Shown here: positions 7,596-15,650 of the stretch, piece by piece
How the letters are laid out: the number at the start of each line of letters is the position of its first letter
How positions within the stretch are numbered: position 1 is the first letter of the stretch
NCBI GenBank assembly: GCA_020860755.1
Contig: JAJBTQ010000003.1
Span: forward strand, 1-64,000
Direction of reading: 5' to 3'
From: Lachnospiraceae bacterium
GTDB taxonomy: Bacteria; Bacillota; Clostridia; Lachnospirales; Lachnospiraceae
Length of the DNA stretch: 64,000 nucleotides
Translations under genes and position numbers: made by a program
Notes under the pieces: model-generated
What the model saw: the letters and a program-made list of their open reading frames with translations, nothing else
Databases searched by the model: none
Told to the model about the DNA's origin: nothing

Positions 7596-10241
7596 ATGGA
7601 AGAATTGGCTAAAACATATGACCCGAAAGGAATCGAAGACCGCCTGTATCAAAAATGGGAGGACAAGGGTTATTTCCATGCTCAGATCGATCCGGACAAG
7701 ACTCCGTTTACGATCGTGATGCCGCCGCCGAACATCACCGGCCAGCTTCATATGGGGCATGCACTTGACAACACCCTTCAGGACATCCTGATCCGCTACA
7801 AGCGGATGCAGGGTTACTCCGCGCTTTGGCAGCCGGGAACGGATCATGCCGCCATCGCCACAGAGGTCAAAGTGACCGAAGACCTGAAGGAAAAAGGAAT
7901 TGACAAGGACGATCTGACCCGGGAGGAGTTTTTAAAATATGCCTGGGACTGGAAGGAAGAGTACGGCGGACGGATCGTGAATCAGCTGAAAAAGCTCGGC
8001 GCATCCGCAGACTGGGAGCGGGAGCGCTTTACGATGGACGAGGGCTGTTCCAATGCTGTGAATGAAGTGTTTGTCCGGCTCTTTGACAAGGGCTATATCT
8101 ATAAAGGTTCCCGGATCATCAACTGGTGTCCGGTCTGTCCGACCACCATCTCGGATGCCGCGGTGGCGCTGGTGGAACAGACGGGACATTTATGGCATAT
8201 CAAATATCCGATCGTCGGCGAGGAGGGGAAGTATGTGGAGATCGCAACCACCCGTCCGGAGACGATGCTCGGCGATACCGCTGTCGCGGTCAATCCGGAC
8301 GATGAGAGGTATAAGAACCTCGTCGGCAAGAAGGTGCTTCTTCCGATCATGGACCGGGAGATCCCCATCATCGCGGATTCCTATGTGGACAAAGAGTTCG
8401 GGACCGGATGTGTAAAGATTACGCCGGCCCATGATCCCAACGACTTTGAGGTGGGAAAGCGTCACGACCTGGAGGAGATCAACATCTTAAACGACGATGC
8501 CACGATCAACGCCAACGGCGGACCCTATGAGGGAATGGACCGCTATGAAGCCCGGGATGCAATCGTAAAAAAGCTCGATGAGATGGGCCTTTTGGTGCGC
8601 GTCGAGGAGCACGTACACAGCGTGGGCACCCATGACCGCTGCAAGACGACGGTGGAGCCCATGATCAAGCCCCAATGGTTTGTAAAGATGGAGGAGATGG
8701 CAAAACCGGCCATCGAAGCGCTTGATTCCGGAAGATTAAAATTCGTGCCGGAAAATTATGGCAAGACATACCGGCACTGGCTGGAAGATATCCGCGACTG
8801 GTGCATTTCCAGACAGCTGTGGTGGGGACACCGTATCCCGGCTTACTATTGTCAGGACTGCGGTTCCATGACCGTGGCCAGGGAAGCGCCGGAGAAGTGC
8901 CCGAGGTGCGGCAGCACCAACCTGACTCAGGATGAGGATACATTAGACACCTGGTTTTCCTCGGCACTGTGGCCTTTTTCCACACTGGGCTGGCCGGAGG
9001 ATACGCCGGAGATGAACTATTTCTATCCTACGGACGTGCTGGTGACCGGCTATGACATCATTTTCTTCTGGGTCGTCCGCATGGTATTCTCCGGACTGGA
9101 GCAGACCGGGACTGAGCCCTTTCACACCGTGCTGATCCATGGACTTGTCCGGGATCCGCAGGGCAGAAAGATGAGCAAATCCTTAGGGAACGGGATCGAT
9201 CCGCTCGAAGTGATCGACAAATACGGCGCGGATGCGCTGCGCCTGACACTCGTCACCGGAAACGCGCCGGGCAACGATATGCGGTTTTCCTGGGAACGCG
9301 TGGAGGCGAGCCGGAACTTTGCCAATAAGATCTGGAACGCGACCCGGTTTCTCCTGCTGTATGAGGATAGCTGGAAGGCAGACAAGCCTGAGGTGGAAGA
9401 TATGGCGACGGAGGACAAGTGGATCCTGTCGCTTCTTAACACGCTGGCAAGGGATGTCACGGAAAATATGGAAAAATTTGAGTTGGGCATTGCGGTTCAG
9501 AAAGTGTTTGACTTTATCTGGGAAGAGTTCTGTGACTGGTATATCGAGATCGTGAAGCCGCGTCTCGCCCATAAGGACGAGAACGTCGAATCGGCGGACA
9601 GCGCATTTTGGACCTTAACTACGGTCTTAAGTACAGCGATGAAGCTGCTTCACCCGTTTATGCCGTTTATCTCGGAAGAGATCTACTGTACACTTCATCC
9701 GGAGGAAGAGACCATCATGACGGCCCCCTGGCCGAATTACAAAGACGGGACCTGTTTCCTGGATGAAGAGATCGCGATCGAGGGGATCAAGGAGCTGGTC
9801 AGGGGAGTCCGGAACATTCGATCCGGGCACAATGTCCCGCCCAGCCGGAAATGCAGCTACTATGTGGTCTCTCATAATGCGGTCGTGTGTGACATCTACC
9901 GGAGGCACAAGGATATTTACGGACACCTCATCGGGGCGGAAGACATCTATGTCGAGTCGGAAGAGGAAGATATCCCGGAGGGCGCGGTTTCCGTTGTCAT
10001 CCCGAATGCCGTCGTCTACATCCCATTAGAGGAGCTTGTGGATCTGGAAGCGGAACGTGAGCGCCTGACAAAGGAGCGCGATCGCCTGGAGAAAGAACTG
10101 GCCCGCTCCAACGACATGCTGCAAAATGAGAATTTTTTAAGCCGGGCGCCGGAGGAAAAAGTGACGGCCGAGCCGCTCAAGTTAGAAAAATACAAGGCGA
10201 TGAGGGAGCATGTCGATGCTCGCCTTGCGGAGCTTGGCTGA
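7596..10241 (+). CDS. valS: Valyl-tRNA synthetase
   Basis: An 881-residue class I aminoacyl-tRNA synthetase. The HIGH signature is in PNITGQLHMGHAL near the N-terminus and KMSKS is in GRKMSKSLGNG (about residue 525). A Cys4 zinc-finger insert (CQDC..CPRC) lies near 415-440, the editing domain between them, and a C-terminal coiled-coil tRNA-binding arm (heptads of Glu/Arg/Leu) at the end. ATG 7596 is favoured over the in-frame GTG 7590 because GAGG at 7585-7588 is optimally spaced. The 106-bp upstream gap holds the arsR terminator and an extended -10 (TGG-TATATA, 7561-7569), leaving no room for a T-box leader. Confidence 0.97.
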   Translation: MEELAKTYDPKGIEDRLYQKWEDKGYFHAQIDPDKTPFTIVMPPPNITGQLHMGHALDNTLQDILIRYKRMQGYSALWQPGTDHAAIATEVKVTEDLKEKGIDKDDLTREEFLKYAWDWKEEYGGRIVNQLKKLGASADWERERFTMDEGCSNAVNEVFVRLFDKGYIYKGSRIINWCPVCPTTISDAAVALVEQTGHLWHIKYPIVGEEGKYVEIATTRPETMLGDTAVAVNPDDERYKNLVGKKVLLPIMDREIPIIADSYVDKEFGTGCVKITPAHDPNDFEVGKRHDLEEINILNDDATINANGGPYEGMDRYEARDAIVKKLDEMGLLVRVEEHVHSVGTHDRCKTTVEPMIKPQWFVKMEEMAKPAIEALDSGRLKFVPENYGKTYRHWLEDIRDWCISRQLWWGHRIPAYYCQDCGSMTVAREAPEKCPRCGSTNLTQDEDTLDTWFSSALWPFSTLGWPEDTPEMNYFYPTDVLVTGYDIIFFWVVRMVFSGLEQTGTEPFHTVLIHGLVRDPQGRKMSKSLGNGIDPLEVIDKYGADALRLTLVTGNAPGNDMRFSWERVEASRNFANKIWNATRFLLLYEDSWKADKPEVEDMATEDKWILSLLNTLARDVTENMEKFELGIAVQKVFDFIWEEFCDWYIEIVKPRLAHKDENVESADSAFWTLTTVLSTAMKLLHPFMPFISEEIYCTLHPEEETIMTAPWPNYKDGTCFLDEEIAIEGIKELVRGVRNIRSGHNVPPSRKCSYYVVSHNAVVCDIYRRHKDIYGHLIGAEDIYVESEEEDIPEGAVSVVIPNAVVYIPLEELVDLEAERERLTKERDRLEKELARSNDMLQNENFLSRAPEEKVTAEPLKLEKYKAMREHVDARLAELG

Positions 10242-10257
10242 GAGACAAACAGATCAA

Positions 10258-11664
10258 ATGAATCGGGAAATGAGTGCAGCGGTGGATCATCTCTATGGTC
10301 TGCCGCGCTTTACCAAAAAGAACAGTCTCGCGCACACGCGCCGTCTGCTCGAACTTCTGGGCGATCCGTGTGAAAAACGCAGGATCATCCATGTGGCGGG
10401 CAGCAACGGAAAGGGAAGTGTCTGCAACTTTCTCTATCATATGCTTCTCGCCGGAGGAGTGAGCGCGGCGATGTTTTCCTCCCCGCACCTTATGGATATT
10501 CGCGAGCGCTTTTCGATCAATGGGGAGCTTGTCGGGGAGGAGGAATTTCTCTCCGCGTACGACCGAGTGAGCGAAGCTGTTCAGACATTGACTGAGTGGG
10601 GAGAGCCTTATCCGACGTTTTTTGAGTTTGTCTATGCCATTGCCATGGTTTTGTTTGAGGAGGCCGGGGCCACGTATGTCATCCTGGAAACGGGACTGGG
10701 CGGCCGGCTCGATGCCACGAACAGTTTTTCCTCGCCGGAGCTTACGGTGATCACTCAGATCGCTTTAGAGCACACGGAGATCTTAGGAGAGACGATCGAG
10801 GAGATCGCGAAAGAGAAGGCCGGGATCTTAAAAGCCGGTGTGCCGGTCGTCTGTGCGGCGGATACGCCTGAGGCCTTCCGTGTCATCGCGGCGCATGCAG
10901 CCGAACTCGGATGTCCCGTGACGGCAGTGCTTCAGGCGGAGGAGGAAGACCTCTCTCCGGAACTTTCCCCGCTTTTGTCGGACGAACATGAAATATCGGA
11001 AACTTTCTGCCGAATTTCTAAAATAAACGAAAACTCTATTGATTTTTCCCTTTCATCTGATTATGATAAAAAAATAATATGGCGGGTGCCGGGACGCGCG
11101 CTTTATCAGGTGGAAAACGCGGCGTTGGCCATCGAGGCCATGCGCCTTTTTTGCCGGATGCCGGATGAGGTGCTTAAAGCAGGCCTGCTCGAGGCAAAAT
11201 GGCCGGGGCGGATGCAGGAGGTACTCCCGGAGATCTGGTTTGACGGAGCTCATAATCCGGCGGGGATCACTGCTTTTCTTGAGTCGGCGCGGGAGCTGAC
11301 AAAGGAGGATGCCTTCCCGCCGCTGCTTTTGTTTTCCATGGTGAAAGAGAAGGATCTTGCGACATCCGCAAAGCTTTTGGCAGCCGGAATGCCCTGGGAT
11401 ACCGTGGCCGTGACAACGATCCCGGAAGATCGGGGTGTCGATCCGGAAACGATCGCGGCGCTGTTTTCGAGGGACGCGGACCGGATGCCGGAGAACACGC
11501 GTGCCCGAAATGTAGAGTGCTTCTATGACTGCCGGGAGGCGTTCTTTCAAATGAGAGACAGAAAACAAAAAAGGCAGAAGCTGTTTTGTACAGGTTCCCT
11601 TCACTTTATAGGAACCCTGATGGAGATATTGGAAGAAGAGATCGGAGGGAAATATGGATTTTGA
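10258..11664 (+). CDS. folC: Folylpolyglutamate synthase / dihydrofolate synthase
   Basis: A 468-residue Mur-ligase-fold enzyme that adds glutamate to dihydropteroate or tetrahydrofolate. It shows the P-loop HVAGSNGKGSV, the SSPHLMDIRERF omega-loop region, ETGLGGRLDATN and the C-terminal FDGAHNPAG motif. The start is uncertain: ATG 10258 fits family N-termini (MN..AVDHLYGLPRF), while ATG 10216 has a better RBS (GAGGGAG) but would overlap valS. An AT-rich patch at about 10984-11080 (Ile ATA and Leu TTA/TCT-type codons) interrupts otherwise GC-rich coding and encodes a variable strand. It is read directly downstream of valS, probably in the same transcript. Confidence 0.93.
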   Translation: MNREMSAAVDHLYGLPRFTKKNSLAHTRRLLELLGDPCEKRRIIHVAGSNGKGSVCNFLYHMLLAGGVSAAMFSSPHLMDIRERFSINGELVGEEEFLSAYDRVSEAVQTLTEWGEPYPTFFEFVYAIAMVLFEEAGATYVILETGLGGRLDATNSFSSPELTVITQIALEHTEILGETIEEIAKEKAGILKAGVPVVCAADTPEAFRVIAAHAAELGCPVTAVLQAEEEDLSPELSPLLSDEHEISETFCRISKINENSIDFSLSSDYDKKIIWRVPGRALYQVENAALAIEAMRLFCRMPDEVLKAGLLEAKWPGRMQEVLPEIWFDGAHNPAGITAFLESARELTKEDAFPPLLLFSMVKEKDLATSAKLLAAGMPWDTVAVTTIPEDRGVDPETIAALFSRDADRMPENTRARNVECFYDCREAFFQMRDRKQKRQKLFCTGSLHFIGTLMEILEEEIGGKYGF

Positions 11665-11788
11665 AGAAGAATTAAAAAAATTCGAACCCAGCAAAGAGAT
11701 AAATGAGGCAGAGGACGCGATCTATGAGCGCGACATGACCGACGTGATGGATCTGATACAGGAAATCTTAAGAGATACCCAGATGTAG
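11654..11788 (+). CDS. Conserved-looking small acidic protein, 44 residues
   Basis: A short ORF encoding MDFEEELKKFEPS... and ending in ILRDTQM. It overlaps the last 11 bp of folC and has a strong RBS (GGAGGG at 11644-11649), and its stop is 12 bp before the next gene. The product is rich in Glu/Asp, has no Cys, no membrane segment and looks helical. RBS quality, tight packing and clean spacing argue for real translation. I do not recognise a family; it might be an adaptor for a neighbour, but this is a guess. Confidence 0.6.
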   Translation: MDFEEELKKFEPSKEINEAEDAIYERDMTDVMDLIQEILRDTQM

Positions 11789-11800
11789 CGGAGGTGGAGA

Positions 11801-13219
11801 ATGAGGTGCTATTACTGTGGCGCTGAGCTCGACGACACGCCTGTCTGTCCCATTTGCGGGACGGATGTGCATATCTGGAAAAGGGTATGTGCCGCGTCAA
11901 ACCGCCTGTACAACGATGGCCTGGATAAGGCGAAAGTGCGGGATTTGAGCGGTGCGATCGAGTCGTTAAGGCTGAGCCTCCGGTACAACAAGAATAATGT
12001 GCAGGCCAGGAATCTTCTGGGACTTGTATACTATGAGACGGGCGATGCGGTTGCGGCGTTGAGCGAGTGGGTCATCAGCGGGAGTATGGATGCCGATGAC
12101 AACCTTGCGGCCTATTTTGTCTCGAAAGTGCAAAAAAATGCCTCAAAGCTGGCAGATATCGATCAGTCTCTCAAAAAATTCAACCAGTCGCTGACTTACT
12201 GTCGGGACGGCAACTACGATCTGGCCGTGATCCAGCTTAAAAAGGTGGTTTCCTCAAACCCGAAGCTGGTCAAAGCACAGCAGCTTTTGGCACTCCTCTA
12301 TATTCAGGGGGAGCGCTATGATCTGGCAATGCGCTACTTAAGACAGGCGATAAAGATCGATGCCTGTAACACTACGACACTGCGCTATATGCAGATATGT
12401 CGTGAAAATCTGAGAGGAAGCGGAAGACGTCAGACGAAGAAACAGGATCAGGACGAGGTCGTATCTTATCAGAGCGAGAACGATCTGATCATCAAACCCA
12501 CCAGAACTATCGCGGACAACTCCACTGTGCGCACCGTGCTCAATCTGCTGATAGGAGCGGGCATAGGGGTCGCTTTCGTATGTTTTTTGGTCATACCGGA
12601 AGTAAAACAGAGGGCCAATACAAACGCAGCCGCACAGATCGTTGAGACGGATCAGTCCCTGGCAGTCAGAGACCAGACGATCGAAACGCTGCAGGCGGAG
12701 CTTGACTCGCTAAACCAGCAGATAAAGGACGCATCCGATGCCTCGGAGTCGGCGGGGGAGCGGACGTTGTCCTATCAGCAGCTCCTTGATGCCTATCAGT
12801 TTTATGCGGCAGAGGATTATACGTCGGCTAATTTGGCCATGGAGAACATAAACCGGGATCTTTTGGATACGGAAGAGCAGGAACTCTATGACAGCATGCA
12901 GGTGACTATGGAGACTTCCACGATGGAAACCGCCTATGAGCGGGGGATGGAGGATTACAATGCGAGAAGCTATGAGGATGCGATCTCTCAGCTTCTGCTC
13001 ATCGCCGAGACCAGGCCGGACTATGAGGAAGGGCAGGCCGCATACTATCTAGCGTATTCCTATTATTATTCCGGAGATTATCAGAATGCACTCAAGTGGT
13101 TTGATACCGTGCTGGAGACAGTGAGCGGGATGGAAACTGAGACGAGTGAGCGGCTTACCGAAACTTCACAGAATATGGTTGCAACGCTGGAGGAGGAAGG
13201 ATACACCGCGGCAGAATGA
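11801..13219 (+). CDS. Zinc-ribbon/TPR membrane protein
   Basis: A 472-residue protein of unusual layout. An N-terminal zinc ribbon (Cys3, Cys6, Cys16, Cys19) is followed by cytoplasmic TPR repeats (about 35-205), a single membrane segment (about 245-267), a coiled coil (about 280-315) and extracytoplasmic TPR-like repeats ending in a YYSGDYQNALKWFD unit. The ribbon plus TPR suggests an assembly platform that spans the membrane, but no enzymatic function is visible. It sits 12 bp after the 44-residue ORF and 28 bp before a phosphoesterase gene. Similar zinc-ribbon TPR proteins are known from Lachnospiraceae without assigned roles. Confidence 0.8.
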   Translation: MRCYYCGAELDDTPVCPICGTDVHIWKRVCAASNRLYNDGLDKAKVRDLSGAIESLRLSLRYNKNNVQARNLLGLVYYETGDAVAALSEWVISGSMDADDNLAAYFVSKVQKNASKLADIDQSLKKFNQSLTYCRDGNYDLAVIQLKKVVSSNPKLVKAQQLLALLYIQGERYDLAMRYLRQAIKIDACNTTTLRYMQICRENLRGSGRRQTKKQDQDEVVSYQSENDLIIKPTRTIADNSTVRTVLNLLIGAGIGVAFVCFLVIPEVKQRANTNAAAQIVETDQSLAVRDQTIETLQAELDSLNQQIKDASDASESAGERTLSYQQLLDAYQFYAAEDYTSANLAMENINRDLLDTEEQELYDSMQVTMETSTMETAYERGMEDYNARSYEDAISQLLLIAETRPDYEEGQAAYYLAYSYYYSGDYQNALKWFDTVLETVSGMETETSERLTETSQNMVATLEEEGYTAAE

Positions 13220-13247
13220 AAGATGTCTGCCGCTTAAGGAGAGACGA

Positions 13248-13697
13248 ATGTCAACAAAAATAGGAATCATCTCGGATACTCACGGCATACTGCGGCCGAA
13301 GGTGCTCGATACGCTAAAAGACTGTGATTATATCCTTCACGCAGGCGACTTTGCGGAGGAATCCGTGCTGGACCAGATCCGGTTTCTCGGAAACCTGTAC
13401 GTCGTAAAGGGGAATTCGGACCGCTGGTGGGCGGATTATCTCGCCGATAAACAGCAGTTTCGCATCGAGGATCTGAACTTTGTCCTGCTTCATGACCGAC
13501 AGATGCTGGGCTCCGAGGCGGAGGAAGCGGACGTGATCGTCTATGGCCATACGCACAAGTTTGCGGAGGAAGTCATTGACGGCAGGCTCTGGCTGAACCC
13601 CGGAAGCTGCGGACTATCCCGATTCGGAGAACCGTTGACATTTGCAGTTATGGACGTGGATGGACGTGACTATACCGTTCGGCGAATCGGGCTCTAA
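13248..13697 (+). CDS. YfcE/MJ0936-type metallophosphoesterase
   Basis: A 149-residue calcineurin-like phosphoesterase with all signature motifs: ISDTHG at the N-terminus, HAGDF, KGNSDRW and YGHTHKF followed by NPGSC. Family members hydrolyse phosphodiesters with two divalent metals (often Mn or Ni); the natural substrate is unknown. The ATG at 13248 has AAGGAG upstream; an upstream in-frame extension into the TPR gene was rejected because SDTHG normally lies within ten residues of the start. A terminator hairpin follows about 80 bp downstream. Confidence 0.9.
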   Translation: MSTKIGIISDTHGILRPKVLDTLKDCDYILHAGDFAEESVLDQIRFLGNLYVVKGNSDRWWADYLADKQQFRIEDLNFVLLHDRQMLGSEAEEADVIVYGHTHKFAEEVIDGRLWLNPGSCGLSRFGEPLTFAVMDVDGRDYTVRRIGL

Positions 13698-13708
13698 GCG
13701 GGGTCCGG

Positions 13709-14179
13709 TCAAAAACCAAGAGCGAGCAGTATGATCTGCCCGGCGCGGTTTAGTTCCCGGCGTATGTCCGGGGAAAATGGGCCCGTGTCGGGCCATTTTT
13801 TTGTCTCTTTTATCCTGGGACTGTAGGGAATACAGGCCAGGCGGGAGGAGGGGATCCGAAACTCGAAGGCGATCCGCTTCAGATTTATACTGTCATCCGG
13901 CACATAGTCCAGAACCAGATAGACACAGTTGGAAAAACTGTTCCGACTGCATAAAAACAGGCGGCAAAAGTCCCGGTAATTCTGTCGGATCGTGATCACC
14001 ACAAGGTCGGCCTGCCGAAGAAGGCGGATGGTTTTCATGTCCCGGCCGCCTTTGCAGTCGAGACACTGGATGTCCCCGTATCTCTGAAAAAGGTGCGAAA
14101 AAAACCATATGCAACGGTCTGTACCTGATGTGGGAAAGGGGCTCCAAAACGCGACGATGTAAGAATGATTGATACTCAT
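13709..14179 (-). pseudogene. Shortened ParA/MinD-like NTPase, possibly decayed
   Basis: An open frame of 156 codons on the minus strand starting MSINHSYIVAFWSP. It resembles ParA/MinD-type proteins: a first beta strand with a P-loop-like turn lacking the lysine (SPFPTSGTD), then LDCKGG..TIRLLRQADLVVITIRQN and a final IPYSPRIKE region. The part usually between the P-loop and the second motif (roughly 70 residues) is missing. No Shine-Dalgarno precedes ATG 14179, and the terminator of the convergent phosphoesterase lies inside its 3' coding part. I read it as a deletion remnant, though a diverged working protein is possible. Rarer codons than the neighbours support decay or import. Confidence 0.45.
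13774..13801 (+). terminator. Terminator of the phosphoesterase operon
   Basis: GCCCG (13781-13785) pairs with CGGGC (13789-13793) around a 3-nt loop, extended by A-T pairs with one bulged G, and followed by seven T. It lies within the minus-strand ParA-like frame. Confidence 0.65.
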
Positions 14180-14301
14180 AGATATTATGATAGGAAACGT
14201 GTAAGGTATGTTTAGTGTACTCTGTCTTGCGGCAGGTTGTAAAGCACTATTTGTGGCTTTTTCGGAAAAGGTATTTTCTGCCCGGATCCGGAGGGAATCC
14301 G

Positions 14302-14330
14302 TTGACAAACAAGACAAGGTATCTTATACT
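14302..14330 (+). promoter_or_regulatory. Promoter of fabH
   Basis: TTGACA (14302-14307) and TATACT (14325-14330) are separated by 17 bp, close to consensus. The predicted transcription start is near 14337. Confidence 0.88.
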
Positions 14331-14341
14331 AAAACCGCAAT

Positions 14342-14358
14342 AGTTTGATTATCAAATT
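14342..14358 (+). promoter_or_regulatory. FabT-like operator upstream of fabH
   Basis: AGTTTGATTATCAAATT contains the perfect inverted repeat TTTGAT-T-ATCAAA. It matches the published FabT (MarR family) operator form AnTTTGA-N3-TCAAAnT of streptococci. It lies at about +5 to +22 of the predicted transcript, where binding would block elongation. The repressor is not in this window. Confidence 0.7.
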
Positions 14359-14378
14359 AATTTTTGTTCGGAGGTTTT

Positions 14379-15344
14379 ATGAGAGCGCAGATTATCGGAA
14401 CCGGGAGCTGCCTGCCGGAGAAAGTAGTGACAAACGAGTTTCTTTCCACCATTGTAGATACGAGTGATGAGTGGATCACAAGCAGGACCGGGATCCGCGA
14501 GCGGCATATCTCGGTAGATGAGACGACTGCATCTCTGTCCACACAAGCCGCGCGCCGTGCCATGGAGATGGCGGGCGTGACAGCGGAGGAGATCGACCTG
14601 ATCATTGTGGCCACCTGTACGGCGGATACCCTTGTGCCGAGTACGGCCTGCCTGGTTCAGGACGAGCTGGGAGCGGCAGGCGCGACGGCGTTTGATGTCA
14701 ATGCGGCCTGTTCCGGCTTTGTGTTTGCTCTCAGTATTGTAGATATGTATATGCAGGCAGGCATCTATCAGACGGCACTCGTCATCGGCGCTGAGACCCT
14801 CTCCCGCATTGTGAACTGGGAAGACAGGACTACCTGTGTGATCTTCGCGGACGGCGCGGGGGCTGCAGTTGTGCGCGCATCGGAAAAAGGTGCGATCACC
14901 TCAACGCTCGGCAGCGATGGGAGTAAAGGCGGTACGATCTATGTCAAAAGCCGCGAGAACTATAATCCCTTTGTCCCGGAGGAGAAACCCACGGACTGGC
15001 TGTTTATGGATGGCGGTGAAGTGTTTAAATTCGCGGTCCGGAAAATCCCGGAGGCGATCAATGAGACCCTTAAAAAGGCAGATCTCACCGTGGATGACAT
15101 CGACTGGTTCCTTCTGCACCAGGCCAATGCCCGGATCAACGAGGCCATCGCAAAGAGACTCGGGATCCCTGCTGAGAAGATGCCTGCGAACTTGGAACAT
15201 GTCGGAAACACTTCCGGCGGCAGCGTGCCGATCCTTTTGGATGAAGTGAACCAAAAAGGGCTCTTAAAGTCCGGCGACAAGATCGTTTTTGCCGGGTTTG
15301 GGTCCGGGCTGACCTGGGGAGTGATGGTGCTCGAATGGCCTTAA
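14379..15344 (+). CDS. fabH: Beta-ketoacyl-ACP synthase III
   Basis: A 321-residue thiolase-fold enzyme that condenses acetyl-CoA with malonyl-ACP to start fatty acid synthesis. The catalytic triad is visible: Cys111 (NAACSGF), His247 (LLHQAN) and Asn277 (GNTSGGS). The ATG at 14379 follows GGAGG; an in-frame TTG at 14364 was rejected. It stands alone here rather than in a fab cluster, but carries a consensus promoter and a FabT-like operator, so it is probably co-regulated with a fab cluster elsewhere. The scf genes follow under their own promoter. Confidence 0.96.
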   Translation: MRAQIIGTGSCLPEKVVTNEFLSTIVDTSDEWITSRTGIRERHISVDETTASLSTQAARRAMEMAGVTAEEIDLIIVATCTADTLVPSTACLVQDELGAAGATAFDVNAACSGFVFALSIVDMYMQAGIYQTALVIGAETLSRIVNWEDRTTCVIFADGAGAAVVRASEKGAITSTLGSDGSKGGTIYVKSRENYNPFVPEEKPTDWLFMDGGEVFKFAVRKIPEAINETLKKADLTVDDIDWFLLHQANARINEAIAKRLGIPAEKMPANLEHVGNTSGGSVPILLDEVNQKGLLKSGDKIVFAGFGSGLTWGVMVLEWP

Positions 15345-15350
15345 AATTTA

Positions 15351-15379
15351 TTGATTTCTCAATGGATGTATGATATACT
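15351..15379 (+). promoter_or_regulatory. Promoter of scfA
   Basis: TTGATT (15351-15356) and TATACT (15374-15379) are separated by 17 bp, with a TGA extended -10. It starts 7 bp after the fabH stop codon. Confidence 0.75.
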
Positions 15380-15394
15380 AATTGGCGGTAATTT

Positions 15395-15407
15395 TGAAAC
15401 GGTTTCA
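15395..15407 (+). promoter_or_regulatory. 13-bp palindrome in the scfA leader
   Basis: TGAAAC-G-GTTTCA lies about 10-20 bases after the predicted transcription start. The half-site resembles those of LacI-family regulators (the clostridial CcpA cre form TGAAA..TTTCA is one base longer). It is a candidate operator. Confidence 0.4.
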
Positions 15408-15425
15408 GAAAGGACGTTAAGCGTT

Positions 15426-15566
15426 ATGAAACACGTAAAGACTTTGGATACAAAGAAATTACAGAACACGGTGAAAAAGGGCGGCTGCGGCGAGTGCCAG
15501 ACATCCTGCCAGTCCGCATGCAAGACATCCTGCACGGTCGGGAACCAGAGCTGCGAGCACAAGTAG
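15426..15566 (+). CDS. scfA: SCIFF ranthipeptide precursor
   Basis: A 46-residue peptide with six cysteines (21, 24, 28, 32, 36, 43), the defining pattern of SCIFF (six cysteines in forty-five residues). A 20-residue leader (MKHVKTLDTKKLQNTVKKGG) precedes the Cys-rich core CGECQTSCQSACKTSC. SCIFF peptides are converted by the radical SAM enzyme ScfB into thioether-bridged ranthipeptides, linked in some clostridia to population-level regulation. The maturase gene follows after an attenuator-like hairpin. Conservation across Clostridia makes the call firm; the export route and final role in this organism are unknown. Confidence 0.96.
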   Translation: MKHVKTLDTKKLQNTVKKGGCGECQTSCQSACKTSCTVGNQSCEHK

Positions 15567-15596
15567 GCCGTGTCAACTGAATGAGGAAAGGATCAG

Positions 15597-15629
15597 ACCG
15601 TATGTCTTACGCACATGCGGTTCTTTCTT
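15597..15629 (+). terminator. Attenuator-like hairpin between scfA and scfB
   Basis: ACCGTATGT (15597-15605) pairs with ACATGCGGT (15613-15621), with one G-U pair and a 7-nt loop, and is followed by TCTTTCTT. A leaky terminator here would yield more precursor than maturase mRNA. Confidence 0.55.
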
Positions 15630-15650
15630 GTATCATAAAGGGAAACACCT

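Noticed and set aside
13146..13247. N-terminal extension of the phosphoesterase
   Set aside because: It would overlap the TPR gene and displace the SDTHG motif from the N-terminus.
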